A stretch of DNA of 64,000 bases from Methanolinea sp. (GCA_030055515.1 JASFYI010000001.1:434001-498000), one strand, 5' to 3'. Shown: positions 37,714 through 47,418, counted from the first letter of the stretch. The notes: generated from the sequence alone by a model not told the origin. Numbers and translations are program-made.

Positions 37714-38011
37714 TGCCTTTTCGCCGGGCCTCGAGCTCGCCGACCACGTCGTCCCACTCCGTTCCCGCCGCCCGGAGACCGATCATGAGGTGGAAGACGA
37801 GGTCTGCCGCCTCGCCCACGATCGCCTCTTTCTTCCCGTTCTTGACGGCGAGGATGAACTCCGTGGCCTCTTCGCCCACCTTCTCGAGCACCCTGTCGAT
37901 TCCCTTGGGGTCCGAGACGAGCGACGCGACGTACGAACCCTGCCGCGGGTGATCGACGCGGTCCCGTATCACCTCGAAGAGGGCGGTGAGGGTTCCCTCA
38001 CTGGGCGCCAC
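37673..38011 (-). CDS. hisE: Phosphoribosyl-ATP pyrophosphatase
   Basis: A 112-residue all-alpha NTP pyrophosphohydrolase carrying out step two of histidine biosynthesis. It has the MazG-like metal motif: KVGEEATEFILAVKNG and EAADLVFHLMIGL, with the acidic residues conserved. The length is normal for a stand-alone HisE. The start overlaps the nusA-like stop by 14 nt, and the end overlaps the convergent BFN gene by 41 nt. Confidence 0.93.
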   Translation of the reverse strand: MAPSEGTLTALFEVIRDRVDHPRQGSYVASLVSDPKGIDRVLEKVGEEATEFILAVKNGKKEAIVGEAADLVFHLMIGLRAAGTEWDDVVGELEARRKGTSSQGTRRDPAGR

Positions 38012-38450
38012 CCGTTCCCTCCTCGACGAGGACCTCGCCGATCTCCGGTCCCCCGAACCTCCTCGAGAGGATCCGCGCCTTCTCGATGGTGATTCCCCCC
38101 TTGCCTATCGCGAGGCCGAGGTCTGCCTTCTGCTTCACGACGATGTCGATCGTGCCCGGGACCGCGGATTGCCTCGTCGCGGTCACCGTCGCGGGCTTGA
38201 ACATGTGCGCGATGAACTGGAATAGGTCATCGGAGTATTCGACCATCTCGACCTTCTTGCCGAGCACCTTCTGGAGTCGGCGGATATTCTCGCCCTTCTT
38301 GCCGATCGCGAGGCCCATGTCCCCGGGCTTGATGACGTAGATGACGCGCCCGTATTTCTCGTCGATGACACAGTCTATTGCAGTTGCCTTCGTGAGTATC
38401 CGCAGTTCCTCGATATATCGCCTTTCCTTGAATCCGATCGTTCGCTCCAT
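37998..38450 (-). CDS. nusA: NusA-like KH-domain protein
   Basis: 150 residues, composed of two KH RNA-binding domains without the S1 and N-terminal domains of bacterial NusA: GDMGLAIGKKGENIRRLQKV (first GxxG loop) and ADLGLAIGKGGITIEKARIL (second). It matches the short archaeal NusA-type transcription factor. In many archaea it sits in the RNA polymerase/ribosomal operon; here it is instead beside hisE. The larger in-frame extension upstream is antisense noise over the SIMPL gene. Confidence 0.93.
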   Translation of the reverse strand: MERTIGFKERRYIEELRILTKATAIDCVIDEKYGRVIYVIKPGDMGLAIGKKGENIRRLQKVLGKKVEMVEYSDDLFQFIAHMFKPATVTATRQSAVPGTIDIVVKQKADLGLAIGKGGITIEKARILSRRFGGPEIGEVLVEEGTGGAQ

Positions 38451-38629
38451 CGAGTTTTCCGTATATATGTTCCCGGCACGAGGGATTAAAACCATTTGCC
38501 GGGGAACGTTGCCGGGGAACGAGTGGATTTTTCCACCGTCGGGCGGCAAAAGAGGGGGGGGCTTTGGAATCCGTCCGGCGGGACTCCCCCGGCGGGGGCA
38601 GGTGACCGCACCGCGACTCGCCGGCCAGG

Positions 38630-39373
38630 CTACCCGATGAGGTAGACCACGCTGACCTCTGCGGTGACCTTCACCTCGCCGGCCTCTATGGGCGTCGGCA
38701 CACCGTCGAGCCCCGTTTCTGCCCTCATCATCGCGATGTTGCTCGCGTAGATCCGCGGGGGATAGTACCCCGACACCGTGATCTGCTTCACGCCGGTGAT
38801 TTTGACACCCGCCGCGTTCGCGACCGCGGAGGCCTCGCTGTACGCCCTGTTGACGGCCTGCGCGAGCAGCTCGTTCCGGACGGACTGCTCGAGCTCGTCG
38901 CTCACGAAGAACCCGATCGATCCCACCTGGTTCGCACCCGCCGTGACCGCGGCGTCGATGACCTCGCCGGTCCGCGTGACGTCCCTCAGTGTCACCTGGA
39001 GGCTGTTCGTGACCTGGTAGTACTTCACCTTCGGCCGGAACAGGCCCTTTGAATCGTCGTAGACGGGGACGACCGAGTACCCGACTGTTTTCAGGTCCCT
39101 CCTCGGAATTCCGAGCCCCTCGATCGCGGCCTTCACGCCGTCCATTGTCCGCGCGTTCTCGCCCTGGGCGGCCTTCACGTCGGCGTTCTCCGTGACCACG
39201 GAGACCGTGACGACGGCGCGATCGGGCGTGACCATGGTCTCGGCCCTGCCCGACGTCGCGAGGGTCTTCTCGTCGCCCCCCTGTGCCGCTGCCGTTCCCG
39301 CGAGCACCGCCCCGACGAGGAGGACGAGGAGCCCGGCGAGGGCAACCCGCATTGCACGTGGTTTCGGTTCCAT
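38630..39373 (-). CDS. Secreted SIMPL-domain (DUF541) protein
   Basis: 247 residues. A signal peptide (about 1-30, ending GTAAA-QGG) precedes a SIMPL domain with TSGRAETMVTPDRAVVTVSV, YYQVTNSLQVTLRDV, GANQVGSIGFFVSDE and VTAEVSVVYLIG. Homologues include periplasmic proteins that form ring-like oligomers and relate to oxidative-stress protection. It probably acts outside the membrane. It is a single gene. Confidence 0.9.
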   Translation of the reverse strand: MEPKPRAMRVALAGLLVLLVGAVLAGTAAAQGGDEKTLATSGRAETMVTPDRAVVTVSVVTENADVKAAQGENARTMDGVKAAIEGLGIPRRDLKTVGYSVVPVYDDSKGLFRPKVKYYQVTNSLQVTLRDVTRTGEVIDAAVTAGANQVGSIGFFVSDELEQSVRNELLAQAVNRAYSEASAVANAAGVKITGVKQITVSGYYPPRIYASNIAMMRAETGLDGVPTPIEAGEVKVTAEVSVVYLIG

Positions 39374-39530
39374 GGTCTCCGTTATCCACCGTAAAATTCA
39401 AATATCTTTCCTAAACTTCGAAAATGTTCGCAGTTATACGTGCTCGTGGAAACCCCCCTGTGTCTCTGGCCCCGTCCCGCCGTCCCAAGCTACATGAAGG
39501 GAGAGGGCGTACATATTCGATCGTTCCCTT

Positions 39531-40781
39531 ATGGCCTCAACGCTGGTCGAGAAGATATTCTCAAGGAAGTGTTCGCGGGACGTGAAGGCAGGTGACGTCG
39601 TCATGGTGCCTGTCGACCTCGCGATGATCCACGACATCACCGGGCCCCTCGCCGTCCAGAAATTCCGTGAAATGGGTGGGGAAAAGGTATTCGATCCCCG
39701 CCGGGTATTCCTCCTCTTCGACCACCAGGTGCCTGCGGATTCCATCCCGGCGGCAGAAAACCACGCTTTCCTGAGACAGTTCGCGAGAGAACAGGGTATC
39801 GAGAACCTCGACGGGAGGGAGGGTATATGCCACCAGGTCGTGATGGAGCGGGGGCGCGCCGCTCCCGGCGAGGTGATCGTCGGCGCGGACTCGCACACCT
39901 GCATGTACGGCGCGGCGGGCGCGTTCGCGACAGGTATCGGGTCGACGGACATGGGATTCGTCCTGAAGTTCGGCGCCCTCTACTTCCGCGTTCCGCAGAC
40001 CGTGAAGGTCACGGCCGAGGGAGAATTCCCGTGGAGGGTCGGGCCAAAGGACCTCATCCTCGAGATCGTGCGGAGGGTCGGGGCCGACGGCGCGACGTAC
40101 CAGGCCATCGAGTTCTCGGGGGAGACCTTCAGGAAGATGGGGATGGCAGGACGGATGACCTGCTGCAATATGGCAGTGGAGATGGGCGCAAAGGCGGGGA
40201 TAGTCCCGCCGGACGACGTCACGTGGGAGTACCTCGCGGGGAAGAGGGACATCGCGCCGTTCCCGCTCGAAAGCGACGGGGGGGCACCATTCAGCGCGGA
40301 GTACACGGTCGACGTCTCACGGCTTGGGCCGCGTGTCGCCGTCCCGCACAACGTCGACCAGGTGGTCGACGTCTCCAAGGTCGCGGGGACACGCATCGAC
40401 CAGGTCTTCATCGGGTCCTGCACGAACGGGAGGTTCGAGGATCTCAAGGAGGCAGCCGACGTCCTCGGGGAGAGGGCATTCCACCCCGACGTGAGGGTCA
40501 TCGTCGTCCCCGCCTCGAGGACCGAGTACCTGAAGGCGCTGAGGGCGGGGCTAATAGAGAAGTTCGTCTCTGCGGGGGCACTCGTCGAGGCACCCTGCTG
40601 CGGGCCGTGCATGGGAGGGGCGTTTGGGCTCCTTGCCCGGGGCGAGGTCTCCCTCTCCACCTCGAACAGGAACTTCCGGGGACGGCAGGGGAGCACGGAA
40701 GCCTCCGTGTACCTCTGTTCACCGGCAACGGCAGCGGCGAGTGCGATCACCGGGGAGATCACGGACCCAAGGGAGGTGTGA
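39531..40781 (+). CDS. leuC: 3-Isopropylmalate/homoaconitate dehydratase large subunit
   Basis: A 416-residue aconitase-superfamily [4Fe-4S] hydro-lyase. Motifs: FLLFDHQVPADSI, VVGADSHTCMYGAAGAFATG, QVFIGSCTNGRFEDLKEAA and EAPCCGPCMGG, giving the three cluster cysteines. The short archaeal form may act in leucine, citramalate (isoleucine) or the 2-oxosuberate route to coenzyme B; the sequence alone does not settle which. It is followed after 3 nt by the small subunit. Confidence 0.93.
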   Translation: MASTLVEKIFSRKCSRDVKAGDVVMVPVDLAMIHDITGPLAVQKFREMGGEKVFDPRRVFLLFDHQVPADSIPAAENHAFLRQFAREQGIENLDGREGICHQVVMERGRAAPGEVIVGADSHTCMYGAAGAFATGIGSTDMGFVLKFGALYFRVPQTVKVTAEGEFPWRVGPKDLILEIVRRVGADGATYQAIEFSGETFRKMGMAGRMTCCNMAVEMGAKAGIVPPDDVTWEYLAGKRDIAPFPLESDGGAPFSAEYTVDVSRLGPRVAVPHNVDQVVDVSKVAGTRIDQVFIGSCTNGRFEDLKEAADVLGERAFHPDVRVIVVPASRTEYLKALRAGLIEKFVSAGALVEAPCCGPCMGGAFGLLARGEVSLSTSNRNFRGRQGSTEASVYLCSPATAAASAITGEITDPREV

Positions 40782-40784
40782 GGC

Positions 40785-41279
40785 GTGAGGGTCTGGAAGT
40801 TCGGCGATAACGTCGACACGGACGCGATCATACCCGGGAGGTACCTCGTCGAGTACGAACCGGCGGTCCTCGCCACCCACGCCTTCGAGGGGACGAGGGA
40901 CGAGTTTGCGCGCGATGCGAGGGAAGGGGACGTCATCGTCGCCGGGAGGAACTTTGGGTGCGGGTCGTCGCGCGAGCACGCTCCCCTCGCCCTCCTCGGC
41001 GCGGGCGTGAGGGTGATCATCGCCCGGTCTTTCGCGCGGATATTCTACAGGAACGCGATCAACGTCGGGATACTCCCCGTCGTCTGCCCCGGTGCCGACG
41101 AGATAGAGGACGGCGCGGAGATCGTCCTCCACCTCGATTCCGGGTACGTCGAGTCGGGTGGCAGGAAGTTCCCGGTCGAACCGGTGCCGGGGTTCCTCAA
41201 GGAGATCATCGACGCGGGAGGGCTCGTCGAGTACGCGCGGAGACTCGAGAGGGTGGAGACATGTACAGGGTCGCAGTGA
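40785..41279 (+). CDS. leuD: 3-Isopropylmalate/homoaconitate dehydratase small subunit
   Basis: A 164-residue swivel-domain subunit: [33 protein letters not shown] and [19 protein letters not shown]. The specificity loop reads YLVEYEP. The YLV start is closer to isopropylmalate/citraconate isomerases than to the YLRT type I associate with homoaconitase (from memory). GTG start 40785 has GGGAGG 8 nt upstream. It overlaps leuB by 19 nt. Confidence 0.92.
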   Translation: MRVWKFGDNVDTDAIIPGRYLVEYEPAVLATHAFEGTRDEFARDAREGDVIVAGRNFGCGSSREHAPLALLGAGVRVIIARSFARIFYRNAINVGILPVVCPGADEIEDGAEIVLHLDSGYVESGGRKFPVEPVPGFLKEIIDAGGLVEYARRLERVETCTGSQ

Positions 41280-42376
41280 TCGGGGGAGACGGGATAGGCC
41301 CCGAGATCGTCGCCGAGGGAAGGAAAGTCCTCGACGCGGCCGCGGAACGGTTCTCCTTCGAGATCCAGTGGGAGGAGTTCGATATCGGCGCGGAGCGGTA
41401 CCTGAAAACCGGCGAGCTCCTCACCGAGGACGACCTCTCCGAGCTCTCCCGGTTCAGAGCAATATACTTCGGCGCGGTGGGAGACGAGCGGGTGCGACCG
41501 GGGATCCTCGAGAAGGGCATCCTCCTCTCCCTGCGGTTTTACTTCGACCAGTACGTCAACTTGAGGCCCGTCCGGCTCCTCGAGGGCGCAAGATCACCGC
41601 TCGCGGGAAAGAGACCACAGGACATCGACTTCGTGGTCGTCAGGGAGAACACGGAGGATTTCTACGTGGGAGTCGGCGGGAGGTTCCGCGGCAGGGACCG
41701 GGCCCTCCACGAGGTCCATAGGGCGCTCTACAACATAAAGTTCGGGCTCGACTGCGAGAGCGACGCGGACGAGGTCGCGTACCAGATCGGGGTCATCACC
41801 CGCGAGGGGGCAAGGAGGGTGATATCGTACGCGGCGGACCTCGCGGAGAGGCGGAGGAAGAAACTGACGTCTGTCGACAAGGCAAACGTCCTCACCGAGG
41901 TGTACGGTCTCTGGAGGGAGGTTTTCTCCGAGGTGACCGCGGCGCACCCCGGCCTCGAGACCGAGTTTACATACGTCGACGCGGTGACGATGTGGTTCGT
42001 CAAGAATCCCGAGTCTTTCGACGTCGTGGTGACGCCGAACATGTTCGGGGACATCATCACGGACCTCGGGGCAATGATCCAGGGTGGCCTCGGCCTTGCC
42101 GCCGGCGGGAACATCAACCCCGAGGGGACATCCATGTTCGAGCCTATCCACGGGTCTGCACCGAAGTACAAGGGGAGAAACGAGGCCAATCCAATGGCGA
42201 CGATCTGGGCAGGTTCGATGCTCCTCGACCACCTCGGCGAGCGGGAGGCGGCCGAGGCCGTCCTCTCCGCGGTCGCCCAGTCGATAAGGGACGGGATCGT
42301 GACGAGGGACATGGGCGGGTCGGCCCGGACATCGGACGTCGGGGACTACGTCGCTGCCCTCGTGCGGAGGATGTAG
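41261..42376 (+). CDS. leuB: 3-Isopropylmalate/homoisocitrate dehydrogenase family
   Basis: A 371-residue beta-decarboxylating dehydrogenase. Motifs: [34 protein letters not shown] (substrate-recognition region), [30 protein letters not shown] and [13 protein letters not shown]. The substrate could be isopropylmalate, 3-methylmalate or homoisocitrate (AksF-type); RENTED is not the RELTGG of classical LeuB. It completes a dehydratase large/small plus dehydrogenase operon that performs isomerisation then oxidative decarboxylation. Confidence 0.93.
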   Translation: MYRVAVIGGDGIGPEIVAEGRKVLDAAAERFSFEIQWEEFDIGAERYLKTGELLTEDDLSELSRFRAIYFGAVGDERVRPGILEKGILLSLRFYFDQYVNLRPVRLLEGARSPLAGKRPQDIDFVVVRENTEDFYVGVGGRFRGRDRALHEVHRALYNIKFGLDCESDADEVAYQIGVITREGARRVISYAADLAERRRKKLTSVDKANVLTEVYGLWREVFSEVTAAHPGLETEFTYVDAVTMWFVKNPESFDVVVTPNMFGDIITDLGAMIQGGLGLAAGGNINPEGTSMFEPIHGSAPKYKGRNEANPMATIWAGSMLLDHLGEREAAEAVLSAVAQSIRDGIVTRDMGGSARTSDVGDYVAALVRRM

Positions 42377-42404
42377 GAAAACGAGGGGGTGATGCCCGCG
42401 TTCC

Positions 42405-42836
42405 TCACGCGGGGCACGGCGAGGGGACCTTCGCGAAGTCCCAGAGGACGTGGTTCCTCGGCTGGCCGATCCCCCGCTCCTCGGGGAGCTCCACCACGGG
42501 TGCAACCCTCTCCCTCGAGGAGAGGACGTCCCGCAGGGACTCGAGGGAGACCGTGAAACGGTCGCCGTTTCCGAGGGTAATGTTGAGGGCCTTTCCCGAG
42601 CGCGAAGGCGCGGCCTTGCCCGCCTCTCCCCCGAGGTACTCCATCCAGTTCTGCTTGACCTTCCACACTGTTACGGTCGCCCCCTGCTCGAGGATCGCCG
42701 AGAGGTCGTCGACGGGAATGCAGAGCCGTGCACCGTGGATGTAGAGGAGGGCGACCTCCCTCGGGACACCCTCGCCGTCGAGGACCCTGTACCCGTTCCT
42801 GCAGAGGTATCCCGCCCGTCTCATGGTATTTGTCAT
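42405..42836 (-). CDS. Hypothetical protein downstream of the nitrogenase-like operon
   Basis: 143 residues, no recognised family. It starts MTNTMRRAGYLCRNGYRVLD, has a hydrophobic strand EVALLYIHGARLCIPVDDL, a central basic/polar part, and ends VLWDFAKVPSPCPA. The pattern of short beta strands suggests a small soluble beta-rich protein. It lies 84 nt downstream of the NifK-like gene on the same strand and could be the last gene of that operon. Composition matches neighbouring real genes. Confidence 0.65.
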   Translation of the reverse strand: MTNTMRRAGYLCRNGYRVLDGEGVPREVALLYIHGARLCIPVDDLSAILEQGATVTVWKVKQNWMEYLGGEAGKAAPSRSGKALNITLGNGDRFTVSLESLRDVLSSRERVAPVVELPEERGIGQPRNHVLWDFAKVPSPCPA

Positions 42837-42920
42837 CCTGATCCACCTTCTGGCGAGGGGGGTATATAAACCCTCGATGGGCGCGGTGTGAAAGTGTGCG
42901 CGCCCGCGGGGCCGTCCCCG

Positions 42921-44075
42921 TCACGTTCCCCCTCGGGTACTCCTCGCGGCACGGTCGGCACAGGCGTTCAGCACCGATTCAAAGAGGGAGAGCGTCCCCT
43001 CTATTCCCGCGAGGGGCCTTGGAGTGAGCCTGAATACGCCGCGGAGGGGCGGCGTTACCCCCACGAACGCGGCGTTTGGGCACGCGTGCCTCTCGAACGA
43101 GGACCCTAGGACGAGGTCAGGGGATTCACTCGAGAGGATATCGCGCACCGATGCGTAATTCCTCGCCGGCTCGACGCGGAACCTCCCCGGGACGGGTTCA
43201 TTCCGCGAGCCGACCACGAGGATGTCTGCATCGAGGTACCGCTCGAGCATGGTGCCAATCTCGCGCATGGAGAGACACTGCCCGAAGAGTGCGACGCGGG
43301 GGGGATCGAATCGCCTCAGGAACCGGTCGCAGGCCGCGATCACCTTCTCTTCTGCCTCCGGGATCTCGTCGTCGAGTATCTCCGCGGTAGACTCGCTCTC
43401 CGGGTCGAGCCTCTCGAGGGCACGTGCGAGGTTGGAGAGGCCGAGGATGGTGCCAGCCCCCTCTCCCAGCGGGACGTCGAGGTCGGGATTCGTCGAGACC
43501 CTGAGCCGCGAGAGCGGCCGGCCGTACGCGTAGTGCCGGGTTGCGGGGATCGCGCCCGCCGGGATTCCGCACGCGGAAAGGATCCTCCGTGCCTCCCGGA
43601 GATCTCCCGCCGAGGAGAGGTCGTACGGCGAGAGGCCGACGATGTTCACGCCCTCGCCATCCGCCCGGAGACCGGCGCAGAGCGCCGCGGTGGCCCTCCG
43701 GTACCCTTCCTCGTACCCGCCCGAGAAACCGGGGGTCTCGATGACGCTGAACCTCGGCCTTTCGCCGTACCTCTCCTCGAGGATCTCCCTGATCTCCTCG
43801 CCCGTGACCGCGGGCACGCACGTGCACAGGACGGCAATCATCTCGTACCTGTGGGCGATCGCGTCGATCGTCCTCGCGAGGGCATCGCGGGTCCCAAGGA
43901 CGATGTCCTTTTCGGAGAGGGAGGTGCAGTGCAGGGAGGCGTGGAGCACCGAAGCGGGGTAGTAGTAGCATCCGAGCGAGCCGTGGACGACAACCCCCAC
44001 TCCCCCCGTCTCCGCGAGGGCGGCCGCGGCCCCCGTGAGCGCGCAGGGCCAGAGGGAACCGTCACACACGTGCAC
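42921..44075 (-). CDS. NifK/NifD-like component of an uncharacterised nitrogenase-like reductase
   Basis: 384 residues. Three cysteines sit at positions equivalent to nitrogenase-family cluster ligands: Cys11 ([12 protein letters not shown]), Cys36 (VVHGSLGCYYYP) and Cys86 (VLCTCVPAVTGEEI). TSLSEKDIVLGTRDAL matches the conserved SE.D..FG segment, and the C-terminal RPLAGIEGTLSLFESVLNA matches the terminal signature of D/K proteins. GTG 44075 is chosen because GGAGG lies 10 nt upstream; it overlaps the preceding gene by 14 nt. It is about 100 residues shorter than NifK. The substrate is unknown. Confidence 0.82.
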   Translation of the reverse strand: MHVCDGSLWPCALTGAAAALAETGGVGVVVHGSLGCYYYPASVLHASLHCTSLSEKDIVLGTRDALARTIDAIAHRYEMIAVLCTCVPAVTGEEIREILEERYGERPRFSVIETPGFSGGYEEGYRRATAALCAGLRADGEGVNIVGLSPYDLSSAGDLREARRILSACGIPAGAIPATRHYAYGRPLSRLRVSTNPDLDVPLGEGAGTILGLSNLARALERLDPESESTAEILDDEIPEAEEKVIAACDRFLRRFDPPRVALFGQCLSMREIGTMLERYLDADILVVGSRNEPVPGRFRVEPARNYASVRDILSSESPDLVLGSSFERHACPNAAFVGVTPPLRGVFRLTPRPLAGIEGTLSLFESVLNACADRAARSTRGGT

Positions 44076-45090
44076 GGCAGGCACGCCTCCAGAGCGAGAG
44101 GACCTTCCGTATCCCGCCCGTGCCGACGGGGAAAGGGTCCGGCACGGGGACTTGTCTCCCCGAAGGGTGGATTGCCATCCCTGCAGCCTCCGCGATCTCC
44201 CTGCACGCTCCAAGGGAGTCGGCGTGCCCGGACGCTTCGCCGAACCGTATCCTCTCCCCCCGTAGGTGGCGGAACTCCCAAAAGATCCGTTCCTGCCGGG
44301 CTTCTTCTCCCGCGACGGCGGTCGAGACGTCGAGGGAGAGGATCTCGCCCAGCTCCTCGAGGAAGCATATCGTCCCCGACGGGCCGAGGGGAAACGAGCT
44401 CACGTAAGGTGTTCCGAACTCCGCCTCGAGGTGCTCCCCCACCGCGACCATCGAGGGGTCCCTGAGGATGTTGACCGCGCCCTGCGGGAGGCGCGAGATC
44501 CCCTCGACGCTCGACCTGCAGACAAACCGGGTGCAGACGGGGACACCGATCGCCGAGAGGAGGCGGGAGACCTCGCCGTAGTGGGCCTCCCTCTCGAATT
44601 CGAGCGTTTTTTCGCCGACAATGTTCGCGGAGATTGTCTTTTTTCCCCCGCGCGCGGGCGGAACAAGGGAGAGGAGGGCCCGGACGTGGCCATCGTGGAA
44701 CCCGCCGCCGAGGAAACCCGCCGTGGGGATCGGGACCACGGGAACGCCGTAATCCTCCCCGCAGACGGAATCGACGTCGTCCCCGATCGCGCCGGAAACG
44801 CACGTCTGGAGGACGCAGACGAGGGAACAGTTCCCTGCCGCGGCGACCTCCCTAATGGTTCTTTCGAGGGACTCCTCCCCCCCGAAGATGATGTCGCTCT
44901 CGGAAAGGTCAGTGGAGACGATCGCCGGGAGCACCGGGTCGTCCCTCCCGGCGCAGAGCGCGTGGAAGAGGGAGAAATTGTGGTGCGCGCAGCCGGCGGG
45001 GCCGTGGATGACGGTGACCGCGCCTTCGATCTCCGTCGTCACGGAGAGCGCACCCGTGAGCGTGCACCCTCCCTCAAGGGGTGAATTCAT
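44062..45090 (-). CDS. Short NifD/NifE-like component of an uncharacterised nitrogenase-like reductase
   Basis: 342 residues. Candidate cluster cysteines are Cys9 (GGCTLTGAL), Cys34 ([10 protein letters not shown]) and Cys97 ([17 protein letters not shown]). [17 protein letters not shown] is the typical D/E-family motif. The later [20 protein letters not shown] with FPLGPSG recalls NifE. The protein ends well short of NifD/NifE (usually above 440 residues), so much of the third Rossmann domain is missing or remodelled. The start ATG 45090 lies inside the nifH-like 3' end (17-nt overlap), implying coupled translation. Confidence 0.83.
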   Translation of the reverse strand: MNSPLEGGCTLTGALSVTTEIEGAVTVIHGPAGCAHHNFSLFHALCAGRDDPVLPAIVSTDLSESDIIFGGEESLERTIREVAAAGNCSLVCVLQTCVSGAIGDDVDSVCGEDYGVPVVPIPTAGFLGGGFHDGHVRALLSLVPPARGGKKTISANIVGEKTLEFEREAHYGEVSRLLSAIGVPVCTRFVCRSSVEGISRLPQGAVNILRDPSMVAVGEHLEAEFGTPYVSSFPLGPSGTICFLEELGEILSLDVSTAVAGEEARQERIFWEFRHLRGERIRFGEASGHADSLGACREIAEAAGMAIHPSGRQVPVPDPFPVGTGGIRKVLSLWRRACRARV

Positions 45091-45889
45091 ACGCGAGGGT
45101 CTCGAGCTCTTCCATCCCGAGCGGGACGGGGATGTCCATCCGCCGGTTCTCGAGGATCCTTGCCGCGAGGTCCCGGTAAATCGCTGCCTGCCTGCTCTCC
45201 GGCGCGAATTCCACGACGGTCTTCCTGTTCAGTTCTGCCTGCTGGACGACCGGGTCGCGGGGGATGAAACCGACGAGCGTGCTCCCTATCCTCCGGGCGA
45301 ACTCCCCGACGAGTTCTTCCTCCCCGCGGACGTCCCTTGCATTGCAGATGACCCCCGCGAGCCTGCAGGTCCCCCTCGTCCGGGAAGAGAGGCGCGCGAT
45401 CGCCTTGCAGATGTTGTTTGCCGCGTAGAGCGACATGAGTTCGCCGGACGTGACGAGGTAGACCTCCTGCGCGTACCCTTCGCGCATCGGCATCGCGAAT
45501 CCGCCGCAGACGACGTCGCCGAGCACGTCGTAGACGACGACGTCCGCGCAGAGTGCGCCGAGCCTCTCGAGGACCTGGAACGTGGCGATGATCCCCCTTC
45601 CCGCGCACCCGACGCCGGGCTCCGGTCCCCCCGCCTCGACGCACTTCACGCCCGCAAAGCCGGTGTAAACGACGTCCTCCCGCGATATCCCGGCATCCCC
45701 CCTCTCCCGAACAAGGTCCATCACGGTGGGGATCAGCCGCCCCTGCACGAGCATCCTCGTGCTGTCCCTCTTGGGATCGCACCCGATCTGCAGGACGTCG
45801 AGGCCCCGGAGGGCGAGTGCCGCGGAAATGTTCGCCGCCGTCGTCGACTTCCCGATACCCCCCTTCCCGTACAGGGCGATCTGTTTCAT
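45074..45889 (-). CDS. NifH-like ATP-dependent reductase (nitrogenase-like; CfbC alternative)
   Basis: 271 residues from ATG 45889 (GTG 45907 also possible). The P-loop is [10 protein letters not shown], the switch region has GCDPKRDST, and the [4Fe-4S] cysteines are in [12 protein letters not shown] and [23 protein letters not shown] and [14 protein letters not shown] resemble true NifH. It is a homodimeric electron donor that hydrolyses ATP to reduce a D/K-type partner. It heads the H-D-K operon. Because no cfbC lies beside cfbD at 56.9 kb, this protein could also be the CfbC that serves F430 synthesis. Confidence 0.9.
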   Translation of the reverse strand: MKQIALYGKGGIGKSTTAANISAALALRGLDVLQIGCDPKRDSTRMLVQGRLIPTVMDLVRERGDAGISREDVVYTGFAGVKCVEAGGPEPGVGCAGRGIIATFQVLERLGALCADVVVYDVLGDVVCGGFAMPMREGYAQEVYLVTSGELMSLYAANNICKAIARLSSRTRGTCRLAGVICNARDVRGEEELVGEFARRIGSTLVGFIPRDPVVQQAELNRKTVVEFAPESRQAAIYRDLAARILENRRMDIPVPLGMEELETLAYEFTP

Positions 45890-45930
45890 CCGGTACCAGT
45901 TGGGCACGGCGCGTAATTATGTATTCTGAA

Positions 45931-45939
45931 ATTAATAAC
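45931..45939 (-). promoter_or_regulatory. TATA box of the nitrogenase-like operon
   Basis: Minus-strand TTATTAATT about 42 nt upstream of ATG 45889. A start about 25 nt downstream would give a leader of roughly 20 nt. No clear NrpR-type operator accompanies it, so nitrogen control is not supported. Confidence 0.4.
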
Positions 45940-45957
45940 AGGAAACTTGAATTGCGA

Positions 45958-47418
45958 TCACCGCTCCCCGCCCTTCAGGATGCCGGTGAAGAGGACGATG
46001 ACGGGGATGACGTCGAGCCGGCCCAGCCACATCACGAAGATGAAGACCCACTTCGAGACGAGCGGCATCGAGTGGTTCACGTACCCCGCGGAAACGCCGC
46101 AGGAGCTCAGTGCCGAGACGATGTCGAAGATGAGGACCGTGACGTCGACCGAGATGATGTGGACCTGCAGGATGACCATCGTCGCGACGAATACGGTGAT
46201 GACGGAGAGGATGATCACGAGCATCCCCTTGGAGAGCTCGGGTTCGGCGACCTCGATGGGGATGTTCCTCCCCTGGTACCGGAACGGGACGAGGACGGTG
46301 CTGCGCACGAACGCTTTCCTGAACCACCACACGATGCCTCTGTAACCGAGCGCGATGCGCGAGAGGTGGACACCGCCCGACGTGCTCCCGCTCGACCCCC
46401 CCACGAACATGAACATCGTGAGGAAGACGAGCGTCACGCTGGGGTAGAGGGCGGGGTTTGCATTCTGGAACCCCGTCGTGCTGATGACGGCGGTGGCCAT
46501 GAAGAGACCCTGCCTCACGGCGTCCGCGGGCGCGTACTTCGCGATGAAGAAGAGGTCGGATATGACGATGAGGTACGCGAAGGCGAGGAAAGAGAAGAGG
46601 ATCCTCACCTGCTCGTCCGAGAAGAAGGAGACTTTCCTGTTCCTGTAGGTCATGTAGAAGAGGGAGAACGGGATGGATCCCATGATCATCACGGGGATGA
46701 GGAGGAACTCGAGGGCTGCGTTGTGGTAGTGGGAGATGCCCCCCTCGACAGGCAGGAAACCGCCGGTGGATATCCCGGAGAGGGCGAGGTGCACCGCGTC
46801 CCAGAGCGGCACCCTCGCGATCGTGATGATTCCCACGGAGACCACGGTGAGAAGGATGTACACCGCCCATATCTCCTTCCCGTTCGCGACGATTGCCGGG
46901 ATGACCCGCTCCATCCTGCTCTCGGGCCTAATGAGCGGCAGGTTCTCGAGGCTGGACCGGAACGCGACGGACAGCGAGAGGGAGATGATGGCAAGTCCGC
47001 CGAGCCACTGCATGTACGTCCTCCAGAAGAGGAGGCTGTGCGGCACGGAGTCCAAGTCGGGGAGGAGGGAAAAGCCGGTACCCGTCCAGCCCGCCATCGC
47101 CTCGAAGAGGGCGTCCGTGAACGAAATATCGAGGACTACCATGAACGGGATGCACGAGAAGAGGGCGAACATGAACCACACGAGGGCGACAGAACTGAGG
47201 GCTGCAGAGAACCTCACCTCCTCGGCCTGCCGCGGGATCGCGTTCAGGATGGACCCCGTCGCGAAGAAAATGAGGGGAACGAGTCCAAGGGGGAAGAACA
47301 TCTCCCACTCTCCCCAGAGGAGGGCGACGAGGAGGGGAAAGAGCGTGAGGGGGCTCATGAAGACGAGCATTTCACCGAGCTCGCCGAGGACGATCGAAAA
47401 ATAACGGATACTGCCCAT
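45958..47418 (-). CDS. trkH: TrkH-family potassium transporter subunit
   Basis: 486 residues with eight or more membrane segments and four pore loops of the Trk/Ktr family: AMAGWTGTGFSLLPDLD, LSGISTGGFLPVEGG, VISTTGFQNANPALYP and SALSSCGVSAGYVNHS. The intervening MGGSSGSTSGGVHLSRIAL-type stretch matches the TrkH gate region. It imports K+ across the cytoplasmic membrane, normally with a TrkA regulatory subunit, which is not adjacent. ATG 47418 is chosen; upstream frame content is shadow sequence over the kinase gene. Confidence 0.92.
   Translation of the reverse strand: MGSIRYFSIVLGELGEMLVFMSPLTLFPLLVALLWGEWEMFFPLGLVPLIFFATGSILNAIPRQAEEVRFSAALSSVALVWFMFALFSCIPFMVVLDISFTDALFEAMAGWTGTGFSLLPDLDSVPHSLLFWRTYMQWLGGLAIISLSLSVAFRSSLENLPLIRPESRMERVIPAIVANGKEIWAVYILLTVVSVGIITIARVPLWDAVHLALSGISTGGFLPVEGGISHYHNAALEFLLIPVMIMGSIPFSLFYMTYRNRKVSFFSDEQVRILFSFLAFAYLIVISDLFFIAKYAPADAVRQGLFMATAVISTTGFQNANPALYPSVTLVFLTMFMFVGGSSGSTSGGVHLSRIALGYRGIVWWFRKAFVRSTVLVPFRYQGRNIPIEVAEPELSKGMLVIILSVITVFVATMVILQVHIISVDVTVLIFDIVSALSSCGVSAGYVNHSMPLVSKWVFIFVMWLGRLDVIPVIVLFTGILKGGER

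Noticed and set aside
42921-45889. A true nitrogen-fixing nitrogenase
   Set aside because: D and K components are too short, nifI/nifE/nifN/nifB are absent, and glnK-amt lie 35 kb away in an ordinary ammonium-uptake operon.
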